DNA from: Isoetes taiwanensis
Lineage: Eukaryota; Streptophyta; Lycopodiopsida; Isoetales; Isoetaceae
DNA length: 64,000 bases
Assembly: GCA_021234155.1 (NCBI GenBank)
Contig: JAJEKV010000035.1
Location: 12,586,407-12,650,406 of the forward strand
Direction: 5' to 3'
Shown here: positions 20,735 to 31,761 of the stretch, piece after piece
How the letters are laid out: each line of letters begins with the position of its first letter
How positions within the stretch are numbered: position 1 is the stretch's first letter
Program-made: the position numbers and the translations under genes
The notes under the pieces: generated by a model
Seen by the model: the letters and a program-made list of their open reading frames with translations, nothing else
Database searches by the model: none
What the model was told of the DNA's origin: nothing

Positions 20735-22728
20735 TCGCGGACGCCCCTCGCCCTTATAATGATGCCCGTGATCGTATTCAAGGAGGAACATTCCCCCGGC
20801 AACCGCCGACAGGCCATCCACTGACTCTACTCCCATGGGGATGAGCCCGAGGGAAGAGTGGATGTGTCATTCACCCGCCTTCCATCGGTCGACCTATTCA
20901 TGGGAAGTTGAATAAACAAACGGAGCACAACTAACAATATACAAATACAATCACCATAGAGATAGCAATATCACGTAGATAACAATACCTTCATAGCAAC
21001 AATAACAAGGGGAGATCCCACCGGGCCTGACTCAAGGGGATGACCGACGGCTAGGTCTCCGTGAGTTCATTGGCATAATTCATGGCAATGGATTTGGCTG
21101 GCATAGAACATGGCTTAGGGTAGTCCACTCCATCCGGCTTCTTCCCGCACACTTTGCGTAGTAGGGTGAAAAGTGTTGGGACTTGACCAGAGCTCACGGG
21201 TGAATAGCCGAGGGGCTACTACTATCGGGTTGCATCTCCCAGCCCCGATGAGGCAGAAGAGAGTTGCCTCTCCTCCGCAGGCATCCATGCTCATCACAAA
21301 GGCTAGAGGGCCACCGCCCTTATTCGGAATTTGAACTCACCGGAAGGTCATATTCACCACCCCACGAGTGTCGAAGCTCATGCCTTGCCCACACGCAAAG
21401 GACAAGCCATTAAGCCTAGCCGCCAGAGACCCCCGATAGGGCCTTACTACCGTGAGGGGGGGTCCGTGATGAGACAAGTTCCTCCTTATCAACCGCCTAG
21501 CCCCTTCACCCACGCCCGTGGGCTCCTCGCGGCACGGGCCGCATGTAACTGGGAACTAAGGTGCTATGCTAGGAGCATCTACTACACAGCCTTTAGGTCT
21601 CTACCCCCCTTCCCAATACAAGGAGGTCACAGAGTGAAATACATGCAATATCACAGAACAGAAATAGAGAATCACAAAGAATCTATCTACTTAATATCTA
21701 ATGTTAGGTTCTTCATAGCGCCCGCATCTAGGGATCTACAAGGCTTCTAGAGATGATCTAACATACTAAACCGGCATATTGCCATGCCCAAAGACGGTTT
21801 TGCACAACAGGACAATTAGATACCTGCTCCTTGACTCGCCTCCCGATCCTCTAAAAGGCCCATGCTCCTCGATCTTGTCAAGATGGCTGCTACTCGATAA
21901 CCTGTTGTGCAAATCCGACTTTTCGGAGCCTAGCAGTGCGATTTTGAGTCCTACCTTGGCCGAATTGGCCCAAGAGAACCCTAATTGCAAAAAAGGGAAG
22001 GAAGCTCTAGGAAACCCTAATTGGCAAAATGAAAGGAGAGCTAGGGTCTAGGGTTTCAGCCCTTATATAGACCCTATCTAGGTTAGGGCATCCACATGGA
22101 CAAATGGCTTTAAGCCATTTGGAAATGGATGAGCAAGGAACCTTTTGTTGTGTATGTTTAATTACATACCCAACATCCAAGGTTGCCCCCTAGGTGCAAC
22201 CTTTAGCTCCTAGGTGCAACGTTATCCTGCTCTCAAGTACATGTCATCTGTGACATGTATGTGTGACGTGGCAGTATAATATACATATTGGACTACCACA
22301 GTCGTCGGATCTGTCAATCCGACGGCCCAGACTGTATGTTGGAGCCTCTGGACACCTCTCGTTTCTATTATGCTCAATTATGATTGGGGACGCCTATGAT
22401 TTTAAGATGTCGAATACGAGTGTGCCTAAGGTTTTGATGGTATATCGAGCCTCTATAATGCTTTCGCTTTAAGCTTTTAGAATATGAAATACAGGGGATT
22501 CAACTCTACCAAAATAACTCAATGTCCTAATAAGACTACTTTAACCAATCTAACCAAAGGAGCTAATGTGACTATTTTTATCTTAAATCTATGTTTTTTT
22601 TTTATAATAACCCATTGAATTGTTTTAGGGATATGGTCTATGATTTCAAGAATTATATCTATATCAAATCCCCCTGAACCCCTCGCTATTTTGCTACATA
22701 TTGAGCGTATATTATGCCGAACGCCACA
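20735..22728 (-). repeat. chromovirus 5' LTR (right), with a 405-bp insertion
   Basis: Aligns with the left LTR along its whole length. Without the insertion at 22291-22695 it would be about 1.59 kb. The TATA box (CTATATAAGGG sense) is at about 22059-22073. Its outer edge is ACGCCACA followed by the TCATG target duplication. Confidence 0.92.
22291..22695. mobile_element. 405-bp insertion in the 5' LTR with 8-bp target duplication
   Basis: The left LTR reads ACATATTGGGAGCG at this point. Here ACATATTG occurs at 22283-22290 and again at 22696-22703, with 405 bp of unrelated sequence between. An 8-bp duplication is typical of hAT-type transposons, but I see no matching terminal inverted repeats (starts GACTACC, ends TTTTGCT) and no coding capacity. 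The family is unknown. Confidence 0.6.
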
Positions 22729-22733
22729 TCATG
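22729..22733. repeat. target-site duplication, right copy (TCATG)
   Basis: Pairs with 8981-8985 and defines the right edge of the chromovirus. Confidence 0.92.
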
Positions 22734-24110
22734 TGATTTTGCAACTCTTTGTCGAATTAATTAATCATGTCTTATATAGCCTATACAGTGCATTAATCTT
22801 TCCAGAGTTTCTCTTTAGGGACTATCAAAAGCTTTGGCAAAGTCCACAAAGCAGCAACATTAATATTGTCGTTTGCTTTTTATGTCTTTTATCAAGATCC
22901 ACAATGTGAAATTATGGTCTATGGTGGAATCTTTGGGCATGAACCCTACCTGTATAAGTGCTCATACTTCTGTTACCTCTATGCATGTCGTCAGTTGCTG
23001 CTCAAATGTCGGCCAAATGTTTTACCAGTAATGAGCTGACCATGGTTGTTTGAAAGTTGGCTGGATTGTGAGCATCGTCTGTCTTATGTAGTAGACCCAC
23101 TCTGTTAATGGTCCATTGTGAGGGAAGCCTTCAAAAGGGTCGTGTTGAACATACTAGTGGACGGAGACAATTTGTGGTCCAATCCATTTTAATCGTGTTG
23201 GGCCAATTTGCTTGAAAAGTCACTGCGAATCGCAATTGGAACATAAAGTTAGCATCAAGTATTGTTTGCATCAAGTATTGTTTGCACTGTTCTGCAGAGA
23301 TGTTTTCATCAGGTTGCATAGGTTTCTGCAGTACTTTTCTTCAGAATGTCTTGGGGTGACGATCAAGGACGCCGAACATTTGCCACTGATGTTATGCCAT
23401 GTATTTGTTCTTTCTTGCCCTTGAGAAAATCTTTGTGTTATTTGATTATCTGCATCCAGAGAGTGGGATCAATTACCGGCTTGAGTGTTTAAACTCCTCG
23501 CACTGAGCATCAAACAACCTGTTTCAGAGGGAGCTTGTCGAGCATGAAGGCATTCTTGTGTGTCTTCTTCCAAAACAATGTCCTACGTCGCCCATAAGGA
23601 CTATAACTAGTGTGTTAGCCTGTTGTTCCAATGTGGAAAGCTGCAGAATTTTATTAACTCTTCCGTTAGCAGCTGGGTATAAGGCTCCGCTTGGTCCTAA
23701 TCCAAGCGGGGTTGAGGCATGCAGATGGTAGCTTGGGAGTGGATTTGCTACCTCAAGAAAGAGAGGTGGGGGGTTTGAATACACCTCCTCGTCTCTATTG
23801 TTTGTTCCCACCTGCAGATGTTTGACAAGATGTAGATCTTCATAAGCACATAATCTACGGTGTTGGATCCGCTCCCCTAATTTTCCTGCCAGCAAGCTTA
23901 GAGGGAGGATGGCCATTGTGTGAGACCATTGCAAATGAGCAAGTCAGTTGCACATTTGACGTACAACCACTGTTAGCAGAGGTGCCGGCCAAAAATCGTC
24001 TGTTGTCTGGAGCTGCAACATGTCCTCTGTTGGAACTTTAATAGCTGCTCTGTGCCTGTGCATGCATTGAAGTCTCCAATCTACTCATGATGCATGTTTG
24101 GATTCAAATT
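22734..24110 (-). mobile_element. LINE, endonuclease linker and RT N-terminal half (split copy)
   Basis: The minus strand carries the end of an AP-like endonuclease region and its linker (RDEEVYSNPPPLFLEVANPL, about 23800; GDVGHCFGRRHTRMPSCSTS, about 23560). RT text follows (FKQPWSAHYW near 23030; GFMPKDSTIDHNFTLWILIK, about 22945-22890; CCFVDFAKAFDS motif A, about 22850-22820). It stops at the chromovirus TSD and resumes at 8985 with motif B. The endonuclease-linker text matches that of the LINE at 46.2-49.3 kb, so both are one family. Many frame breaks. Confidence 0.78.
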
Positions 24111-25600
24111 TGTACAACATTAAGGGTGCATGTTTCTAGAGGTTATTTGGTATTGTTCACTCCTTATTGTTTTTTAAGGTTCATTGGATTTCAGGATATT
24201 CCTGAAAATATGCCAAATCTAGGGTCCCCAATTATACACATCATATCCCTGTATACTTCAACACTCCCCTGCGTATGTATATACGTAGAAAAATACGTAT
24301 AGCCATGGCAAACACAGGGCCATGCAGAAGAGCCCGTCCACCTCTACAGCTCTCTGGAGCCTCTCCGGAAAACTCCTTCAGATATCACAGAGCCGGAACC
24401 AGACTTTATGATTCTGGAACTATAGATCAAAAGCGAATGAAACCCAGAGCATAGCTGCAAGCAACGAAAAATCCAAGGCCATCTGTTCTTCCAGAAATTC
24501 CAACCCTGTTTTTCTGCTTTCTTCGCTTCCTCACCCCCGCCCTAATTCATCCTGCAATTCCGACCTGGTAGCATCTGGCCGCTGGACCTAGTAGGATCTG
24601 TTCCCGCTTCCTTCCAGCAAAGGAGTGCTACTGCTCTGGCCTCCATGCCCAGCAACACATGACGATGCACTCCATTCTTAAACCATGGCTTCTATTAAAC
24701 AAAAAAAACCATCCCCCCTTTTCCGCCTAACCATTGCCAAAATCATAGTAAACACATAATTTGGGAACTTTTTTGGTAGAGTCATCTTCCTACCCGTACC
24801 AAAAACTATAACTAGCAGAAGGGCAGGGTTGAGGCAAAGGAAAAAATTATAAAATATTAATGTGTGCTAATATGTTCACAGATATCAGTTGAGACCTACA
24901 ATGGCAAGCCTAGTCCAAATATCCGTGGACAAAATATATAGAGATGGCTTGACATATATAAAGGCATGAGGTGACATGTGTTAACATGCTAATTTGTATA
25001 CTTTGATATTTTCATGAAAGAATAAGACGCCCCGGCTTTCCCAACACGTAACTGTGGTTCAAAAAAATACCCGATAAACCCTTTGTTTGTCCGGGTCCAC
25101 TTTAGAAATTGCTGGTCGAAATTTTTGGATACCGGAAAAATCCGATAGAAAAAACGTAGTTTAATGTAAAATCCGGTGATATTTGTATCTTGTTATAAAT
25201 ATAATCTGGATACGCATTGTATATAGGCGGAAAATTGTCCGGTGAAGGCCGCAGAAGTTTTTTGAACCCCGCACGTAACTCCTCAAAAAACATGATGGGG
25301 GCAAAGATTAAATGTAATCGAAATATATATTTATTGGACCGAATGTGTTAACTATGCTTCAAACCGAATGTGTTAACTATGGCTTTCTTTGCTTCAAAAC
25401 TCTATCGCTTCAAATTCACTCTAGTTTTTTTAAGGGATGCATCTGTGATGATGGCCAACTTTTACAATCGATTGAATCCAATAATGCCAATGCCGCCTCC
25501 ATGCTTAAAGGAGTTGCATTGCATGCATTACTAGTTGAGGCATTTCTTCGAGTCTATAGTGCATGCCTACTGAAAAAAGATGACTACATTGCAATGGGAT
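24111..25600. other. no gene recognised
   Basis: Low-complexity and AT-rich stretches, no recognisable protein and no clear repeat ends. It contains ATACGTAG/TACGTATA short palindromes near 24280-24300 and a partial duplication (CCGAATGTGTTAACTATG, 25339-25381). Confidence 0.4.
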
Positions 25601-26110
25601 CCCAGGGGAATAGGCAATTTCAGTTGCTGCACATGCATTGATCTGGCTAGGTGGTATGCTGCAATCCTCGGCTAGGAATCTTGTAATTGTTTTAAACACA
25701 TTGGTTGCATTTGAAGGAATTCCGGTTAGCAAGCAAGCAATAAAAGGTTGAGGTTGCTATGACTACAGGTCAGAACCAAATAGCCATTTCAGCTCAACTC
25801 TAGAAAGCTTATCAAGTGTTGTTTTGAAATGGTCCTCCCATGCTTGTAATCTTAGAACCTTCATGCTACTGAGGGCCTCTGACGTAGCCCTTAGCCTTTC
25901 ATTCCGAAGCCTCATAAGACCAACTGAACTTTCGCCATAACATTGCTAAGAGGGAGTTAAGAAGTACAACAAGAATGATAATAGACAATCCAGCCAATGT
26001 TGCCCATCCTACAGATATAAAAAGAATGTGCAAGGCAAAACATATTTGCAATGGAGTTGTCCACACGAGATGCATGGAGAAATCTCAGTTAAATCTGTCT
26101 CTGCAAGAGA
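25600..26110 (-). pseudogene. ABCC-type transporter fragment (first membrane domain)
   Basis: Minus-strand text HLVWTTPLQICFALHILFIS, VGWATLAGLSIIILVVLLNS (about 26075-25955) followed by ERLRATSEALSSMKVLRLQAWEDHFK (about 25900-25830). These match the end of transmembrane domain 1 and the cytosolic loop (DxRLKATSEALxxMKVLKLYAWE) of plant multidrug-resistance-associated ABC transporters. A weaker match continues to about 25640 (LLTGIPSNATNVFKTITRF). The nucleotide-binding domains are absent and stops interrupt the frame, so it is a dead fragment. Confidence 0.65.
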
Positions 26111-26160
26111 AGGCATATCCGCTAGCCTTACTTAACTCTTATAACCTTGTGCTTTAAGAG

Positions 26161-28675
26161 GGTTAAGCCATCATAGCCCCCAATAATGGTTCAGAAAATG
26201 TAGCCCGATATGAACCGCTATCTTCCCCGCATTGATTCCATTGTGGACTTCCATATGAAGTGCTTGAGGTCGCAGATGACAAGAAACATGATTGTCTTAA
26301 TATGTCGGACTTCCAAAGATGCAGCCATCTCCAACAACAGTCCATACTAGAGAATCCATAAGCTTGTGAGGGGCTATCAATTAATTTCTACGCTACGCCT
26401 ATGCACTCGTTCTAATAAATCGCCTTTAAAACATTTGTAACAAAATATCAATAGTCATCAAATAATAACAAAAGGAATCAAAGCTCTCACCAAGGACATT
26501 TACCATATTCTAGTTAAAAGACAAGAATGGACAAAGCCTCAAAACATGCGTGGTAAATATGGCCTTGCACAACAAGGTCACCGCGATTATATTAATAATT
26601 ATACAACAATCCCTATAGATGTTTTCAAGTTGCATCGGGCCAGATGGAGAAAGTAATCGGAGAAGATGGCACCCAAGTCTCAAGACTAGGATCCGTGATC
26701 ATTCCTCTTGCCTAGAATGCATATTCAGATAGCACCATGATCGATTATCGTAAGGTTTAAATCATACAACCGAATAGCATGAAATGTATTTAATGGTATG
26801 ACAAACACGATAAATTATCCTACTCTAGATAAATTTTCAAGGTAGGACACCGACAAAGAAAACAAATGGCTATGAAGACGGACCTAGTAGATGATTTTTT
26901 TCCCATTGAAATTTTGTCTCAAATTGATTTCTTTGACAATTCCACAAGCATCTAGAAAACAAAATTGATATTATACATAGATCGTTGTACCTGGTTCTCT
27001 CACTTTATCATTCTATCAAGATGCTAGTTTCATGCAAAGTGTACAATCGTCACAAATTGGCGAACGAAAAACCACCGTGGTGCAACATATACAAGCTCTG
27101 AGGTTAATCGAAAAAATGAATGCCATGAAAATTTTGTACAAATTAATATTACAAACCCGGCAGACATTTACATGCTTATATTACAAAGATGTCAAATGAT
27201 GTGCCATATAATCGCATGGACTTCTCATGATGTGCCATATAACGTGATATAATTGCCATTTGCTTAATGTTGATGTTGGCGCTTATATATCATGCCCCTT
27301 GCCGAGGAGTGTGGTGACGGTTCTATGAGAGGATTAGCCGGCAAAGATTTGCACAATCAGATAATCGTTGAAGACAACTCCAATTTTAATTTTTTGCAAA
27401 GATCCTTTCTTGGAAAGATTCACAAGCAGCTTGTAAACCGTGAATAGATACACTAGAAAATCAAATAAACTGTAATTTTGAATACTTCCCTCTTGATTCA
27501 CATCAAGGACTCCATTGAGATGTTCAAACAACAGCGAAAGAACCATGGCATTGACAAGCCTAATAGCACCTTCTCGATGATTTACTTAAATAAGAGCAAT
27601 GCGGCTAGTTCCTTCATAAGTTCTATCTCCCCAAAACAAAATTATTTAGGTAAAATGGCATGGATCAAAAACGTGTTAAAAACATTGAGAGACCTTTGCA
27701 TGCTTTTGCTAGGTGGCCCTTACCGCTTTTTTTTACCGTGCATTGCTTCGTAATCCATGCTTGTGCGCTTGCAACTCAATAAATAAAGCAAAACAAATAA
27801 AAATATGCTCACCAGCTGCAACTAACACATTGCACGATTGGAAAAACACATGGACCGAACTTCACTAGTATTTGGATGATCCGAAACCAGCTCCAATGCG
27901 TTGGCATAACATTGTAAGGCCTAGGACATTCTGAATGAAAGCTTAATGCTTCAAGCTGCTAAAAAAAAAAGCACTTAAGTTAAATAAGCATAAAGAGAGA
28001 ACTTACAATATAATGCAGAATAAGCTTTGGCTTATCTGCATCCTCTGGGTGCGAATCCAGGAAAGAGCTTGCCCCTGCTCCTATTAGTTACTAATCCCCA
28101 TGCTTTCCTTGCCTCATCAAAACTTGCATAGGATGAGTTTGTAGGCTGCTGTAAAAACTGAAATTAGGGTAAGACTAAATACTGGCGACCTTGAAAGCTT
28201 GGCTATGGCCACCACGAAAGCTTGGTAGATCTCGAAAAGCTTGGCTTGGCTTGGCCATGGCGAAATAGAAGAGAACAGAGAAGGTGGAGATTAGAACGGC
28301 AGTGAAATCGGAAAGGACGAGATCGAAGGCCATAGCAAGAAAGAGAAACACGGCCGTCGCCATCCGGATCTGTCATAGCCGAGTTGAGAAAGGCACGGCA
28401 GAGAATTTTTAGAGTTTTCTAATTTCCCTGGCCGTAGGATTCGAAATTAGAGAATCGGACGGCTCAAATTGATTTTGGGTGACGTGGCACGACACGTGGC
28501 ATAGCTAGAATTGCAGCCTTTTGTGCAGGGGGGGTTAGGCAACCCTGCTAATCATACATACCACCAGATGTTTTCCCGAAATTAAGCTCTAACGTCTCGA
28601 GCTCGAACTCCAAACTTCAATTAGAGATCGAGGGTGTGCCGCTGGAAGTCGTGGACCAGCTATTAGTGGTCCGGG
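26161..28675. other. no certain gene
   Basis: Short frames only. A 70-codon minus-strand frame at 27334-27546 (LLFEHLNGVLDVNQEGSIQN) looks protein-like but is not recognised. The segment 28180-28500 has plant-promoter-like ACGTGGCA motifs (GACGTGGCACGACACGTGGCA, about 28481-28501), a G-box-type cluster. Confidence 0.4.
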
Positions 28676-28741
28676 ATGGCTGGAAGTAGTAGGCCTGCTT
28701 CTTCACAAGCTACACCAAAAGAAGATGAGGATGAGGATCTG
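28676..28741 (+). CDS. possible first coding exon (22 codons)
   Basis: ATG at 28676 opens MAGSSRPASSQATPKEDEDEDL and ends at a donor CTG|GTTAGT (28741/28742). The composition is that of a disordered acidic N-terminus. The next exon could not be identified. It may be an upstream exon of the transcript that includes PIG-C (which has an acceptor just before its ATG), or the start of a gene disrupted by the PPR fragment that follows. Confidence 0.25.
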
Positions 28742-28989
28742 GTTAGTATCTCTCTTAGCATTTGCCTTACTTTTTGTGTTCTCTTAGCATTTGCCTAGAT
28801 TTTGTGATTCTGGACATTCTGTGATTGACGCTTTTTTCTGTATGATGCAAATACATATAGTTCCATTTCCAATATCCTGAGGGGCTGCCAAACAATACTT
28901 AAAGCTTTCTCTTAAAAATTGATGGATGACCTTGTTGTGAATGTAAAACGTAGACAGATTCAGGTTCAGTCTCACCTCGCCAAGTTTGG

Positions 28990-29620
28990 CTGCGGGGCAT
29001 GTGTCTCTTTGGAAAACGTGCTGGTAGATATGTATTAAAAATAAGAATACTCATTTTGCATAGAAGGTCTTTGATGGGATGCTATTTTTCTTGGAATTCC
29101 ATGATTGCACAGTATGTCCAGCATGGAAGCTGTGTGGGTGCTCTTGCACTTTTTGGTAATGCAGACAACTGTCCCTGTCCTGCTGTTGCTTGCCATTAGG
29201 ATGTTTAGTGGATGAAGGGCCATTAATGTTGTATAAGCTTGGCAGAAGAACATATATATGGTTGGCAGAGCAGGGCTCATAAATATAGCTCAGGATCTTG
29301 TAAATGTAGTGCCATCGTAGCCACAATATTAGCTTGTGGATGGCTTTTCTTGGTGCTTGGAGAATAAATGGTGATATTAAGCTTACTGGGTATGCCATAT
29401 AGCATATACTCACCTAGTGTTATAAGTATCAAGTTTCCTTTCTAGGCTCAGGATCTTGTAATTGCAATGCCATCATAGCCACAATATTAGCTTGTGGATG
29501 GCTTTTCTTGGTGCTTGGAGAATAAATGGTGATATTAATTTTTGAGTATGCCAATAGCATATACTCACCTAGTGTTATAAGTACCAAGTTAACTTTCCAG
29601 GAGAATCAATGAAGATAGCC
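28990..29620 (+). pseudogene. pentatricopeptide-repeat (PPR) protein fragment
   Basis: WNSMIAQYVQHGSCVGALAL (about 29092-29150) is a PPR motif, and YMVGRAGLINIAQDLVNVVPS with following IxxACGW..LGE-like text (about 29255-29350) is the E-region of plant PLS-class PPR proteins. Members of this class act in organelle RNA processing. Stops and frameshifts are frequent and the rest of the protein is missing. Part of the E-region is duplicated in tandem (29286-29607). Confidence 0.6.
29286..29607 (+). repeat. tandem duplication, two units of about 160 bp
   Basis: GCTCAGGATCTTGTA...CACAATATTAGCTTGTGGATGG...GTGTTATAAGTA occurs at about 29286-29440 and again at 29444-29607, with small differences. 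It lies within the PPR remnant. Confidence 0.85.
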
Positions 29621-30855
29621 TATTTTATATGTATGTGGAGAGAAAGCTTTGTAGAGAAAGTTACCTTGTTCTTGTTTTGGAATGAAAGAAGCAAGCCAAG
29701 CTAGGCTGGCAGAAAGAGCATCATTGGCCATGATGGAGAAACAGCTCTAGCATTGCTTCATCTAGGTTCAGGATGATGATGAGCATGAAGCAATGAACAG
29801 CTCTAGCATTGCTTCATCTAGGTTCAGGATTCTTTTGACCTGCTTTAATTAGAAGCAATATTTCCAACATAGGTTGTTTAAGGCTGGGGACAGTAACAAA
29901 ACCATCAAAAATTATCTCTTCCATATCTAGAAGCGAGAGTGTATGCAGGTAAACCAGGCCTGCTATCCTGGTTATAAGTTTCAGGGCCTGGTTATCTTTT
30001 TTGCAGCCAAGCTAAAAGCAGGACCAGCATCATGGCTTCCAATTGCATAGGCAGCAGGGCCAGGAGAAACTTCCTTAAACAATGTTGTGTTTCTTTCCCT
30101 GATACTGTAAGCAGGCTCCTTAGGGTGAACAGTCTCTGAATCAGGTCTGTAAGCCCTGGTCCAGGGGTATGGAGGCACCCTTCTAATTTTGAACTGTGTC
30201 TACCCAACAAGATAAAACTATCTCAGAGAAATGGCATTGGTGAAGAAGCCTCATTTGGAAAACATAGAGCTAATCAGTGCAAAAAACAGTGTCTACATAA
30301 AATTTTGGATTACTTCAGGTGGCCCAAAGCGCAGCATATATTGATATACATGATTTTCAAAGCATTATGGATGAAGCTTTCTTTACCCTATTGCTCAGTG
30401 CAATGGGGACAATTTAGAGGAGCCAGGCTAACATCGATTTTGGATTGCAAATAATGCAGCTGAAGAGAAGCTGGACCTGAAATAATTCGTATTCAAGAAT
30501 TCGTTTAGCACAGGAGGTCTTTACTGGAAAGGTTGGAACTTGAAAGTCTTGTAGATGCACAGTTTGAGGAGAAATGACACAAAGCTCAACTAACATTTTG
30601 GTAGATACTGGTATTAGTACATCTGCTGTTTAAGACTTAGGGCTGAATATGCAGATCTGGATTCTGAAGGCTTGCCTGTAAAAAATATCATCCTCATCAA
30701 GAAAAGATCTACCTCTGAAAAATACAATTTCATAGAATAATACAAGTACATATCCCTTTTTCTGTCAATCTTAATGATAATCCATGCATAGTTTAGAGTT
30801 TCGTTTTCTGCAAGTTATTCTGGGACTAATTTTTTTTAAATACCAGGTAGCTACC
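29621..30855. other. intergenic region and 5' side of PIG-C
   Basis: No recognisable gene. A phrase of about 35 bp (AACAGCTCTAGCATTGCTTCATCTAGGTTCAGGAT) occurs twice, at about 29739-29775 and 29796-29830. The end of the region is T-rich and finishes TACCAG|GTAGCTACC, a good splice acceptor 6-9 bp before the PIG-C start, suggesting an intron in the 5' UTR. Confidence 0.45.
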
Positions 30856-31761
30856 ATGGATCCAAATAACAAGAAGAGGTGGAAAAAGGCACTTTATGGT
30901 GGGATGCAGCCTGGTTTCCCAGATAATTACACAGACCCCTCATTTTTGGAAGCAATGGTAATGAATGCCCATGTTGTGAAGCGCGATTTGTGGACAGTGA
31001 TGCAAGACTCTGTTGCAATATCACAATATGTGTGTGTTGTTTCCACAGTGGCAAGTGTATGGACACTTGCTCTCAATTCCACGCTAGAAAGTTATGCTCT
31101 CCTGCTGATTGATGCGCTTGTTGCTATTCTGGGTAGTGCACTCTTATTTATTGTAGAGGATGTTTCCTTGAAATTTGTATACAAATCTGTTTTTAACCTG
31201 ACATGTTTTGTCAGCGGGCTTTACGTCATGACACCCATCCTTGAAACTCTGACAAGATCCATTAGTTCCGATTCTATTTTGGCCTCAGTCATATGTCTTC
31301 TCATTGTTCATCTTTTTTTTCATGACTATAGCTGCTCTAACTTATTTATGGGCAATAAACAACCGGTCAAGCATCTTCAAAATTCACCACCATCAGTTCT
31401 GGCAAATATCTCATTGCATTCGTCTATTGTAGCATCTGTTTTGGTTGCTTCTAGACTGCCATCTCGGCTCCTAGTTTTTGCACTCATGTTATTTTCACTG
31501 GAGTTCTTCCTTCTCTTCCCACTGGTTTCACACTGCATTAGGTGCCGTTCAAGAAAGATGGACTTGCTTGTTTCGTGCTCGCTGATGACAATGACAGTAG
31601 CTTTGGTTTTCAGTTTAAGCAGACTTCTATCATATTTCCTTTTAGGAATCATAACTTTTATAACTATCCTTTGTCCCATATGGTTAATAAACATCCAAGA
31701 GTATAAATTTGAAATAAATGGACCATGGGACGAAGCAAAGTTGTGTTTTGATATTGATTAA
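30856..31761 (+). CDS. PIGC: PIG-C / GPI2, GPI-GlcNAc transferase subunit
   Basis: A complete, uninterrupted 301-residue protein. PIG-C (GPI2 in yeast, SETH1 in Arabidopsis) is a membrane subunit of the ER complex that adds GlcNAc to phosphatidylinositol, the first step of GPI-anchor synthesis. Visible landmarks: N-terminal WKKALYGGMQPGFPDNYTDP then SFLE (about residues 9-32), several hydrophobic membrane segments from residue 50 on, LTRSISSDSI (about 135), HDYS (about 157), SRLPSRL (about 203), and the signature C-terminus YKFEINGPWDEAKLCFD. The ATG at 30856 (context ACCATGG) was chosen over the upstream ATG at 30784 because it matches the family N-terminus and the intervening sequence contains a splice acceptor. 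The coding part has no intron. No sign of decay. Confidence 0.95.
   Translation: MDPNNKKRWKKALYGGMQPGFPDNYTDPSFLEAMVMNAHVVKRDLWTVMQDSVAISQYVCVVSTVASVWTLALNSTLESYALLLIDALVAILGSALLFIVEDVSLKFVYKSVFNLTCFVSGLYVMTPILETLTRSISSDSILASVICLLIVHLFFHDYSCSNLFMGNKQPVKHLQNSPPSVLANISLHSSIVASVLVASRLPSRLLVFALMLFSLEFFLLFPLVSHCIRCRSRKMDLLVSCSLMTMTVALVFSLSRLLSYFLLGIITFITILCPIWLINIQEYKFEINGPWDEAKLCFDID

Larger units (their letters stand above)
8986..22728 (-). mobile_element. full-length Ty3/gypsy chromovirus with extra ORFs
   Basis: A complete LTR retrotransposon on the minus strand. It is bounded by LTRs of about 1.58 kb with TGTGACGT...ACGTCACA-type ends and a perfect 5-bp target duplication TCATG (8981-8985 and 22729-22733). 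In the sense direction: 5' LTR (22728-20735), PBS, two palindromes, a highly charged ORF region (about 20050-19016), three palindromes, a 397-codon ORF (18062-16869), then gag, protease, RT, integrase with chromodomain (about 16.3-11.4 kb), PPT and 3' LTR (10569-8986). The internal length of about 10 kb exceeds a typical 4-5 kb chromovirus. It inserted into a LINE, splitting it between RT motifs A and B. Confidence 0.93.

Noticed and set aside
22560..22690. Organellar DNA insertion
   Set aside because: The AT-rich tract of the 405-bp insert seemed at first like plastid sequence, but I could not match it to any plastid gene, so I left it unclassified.
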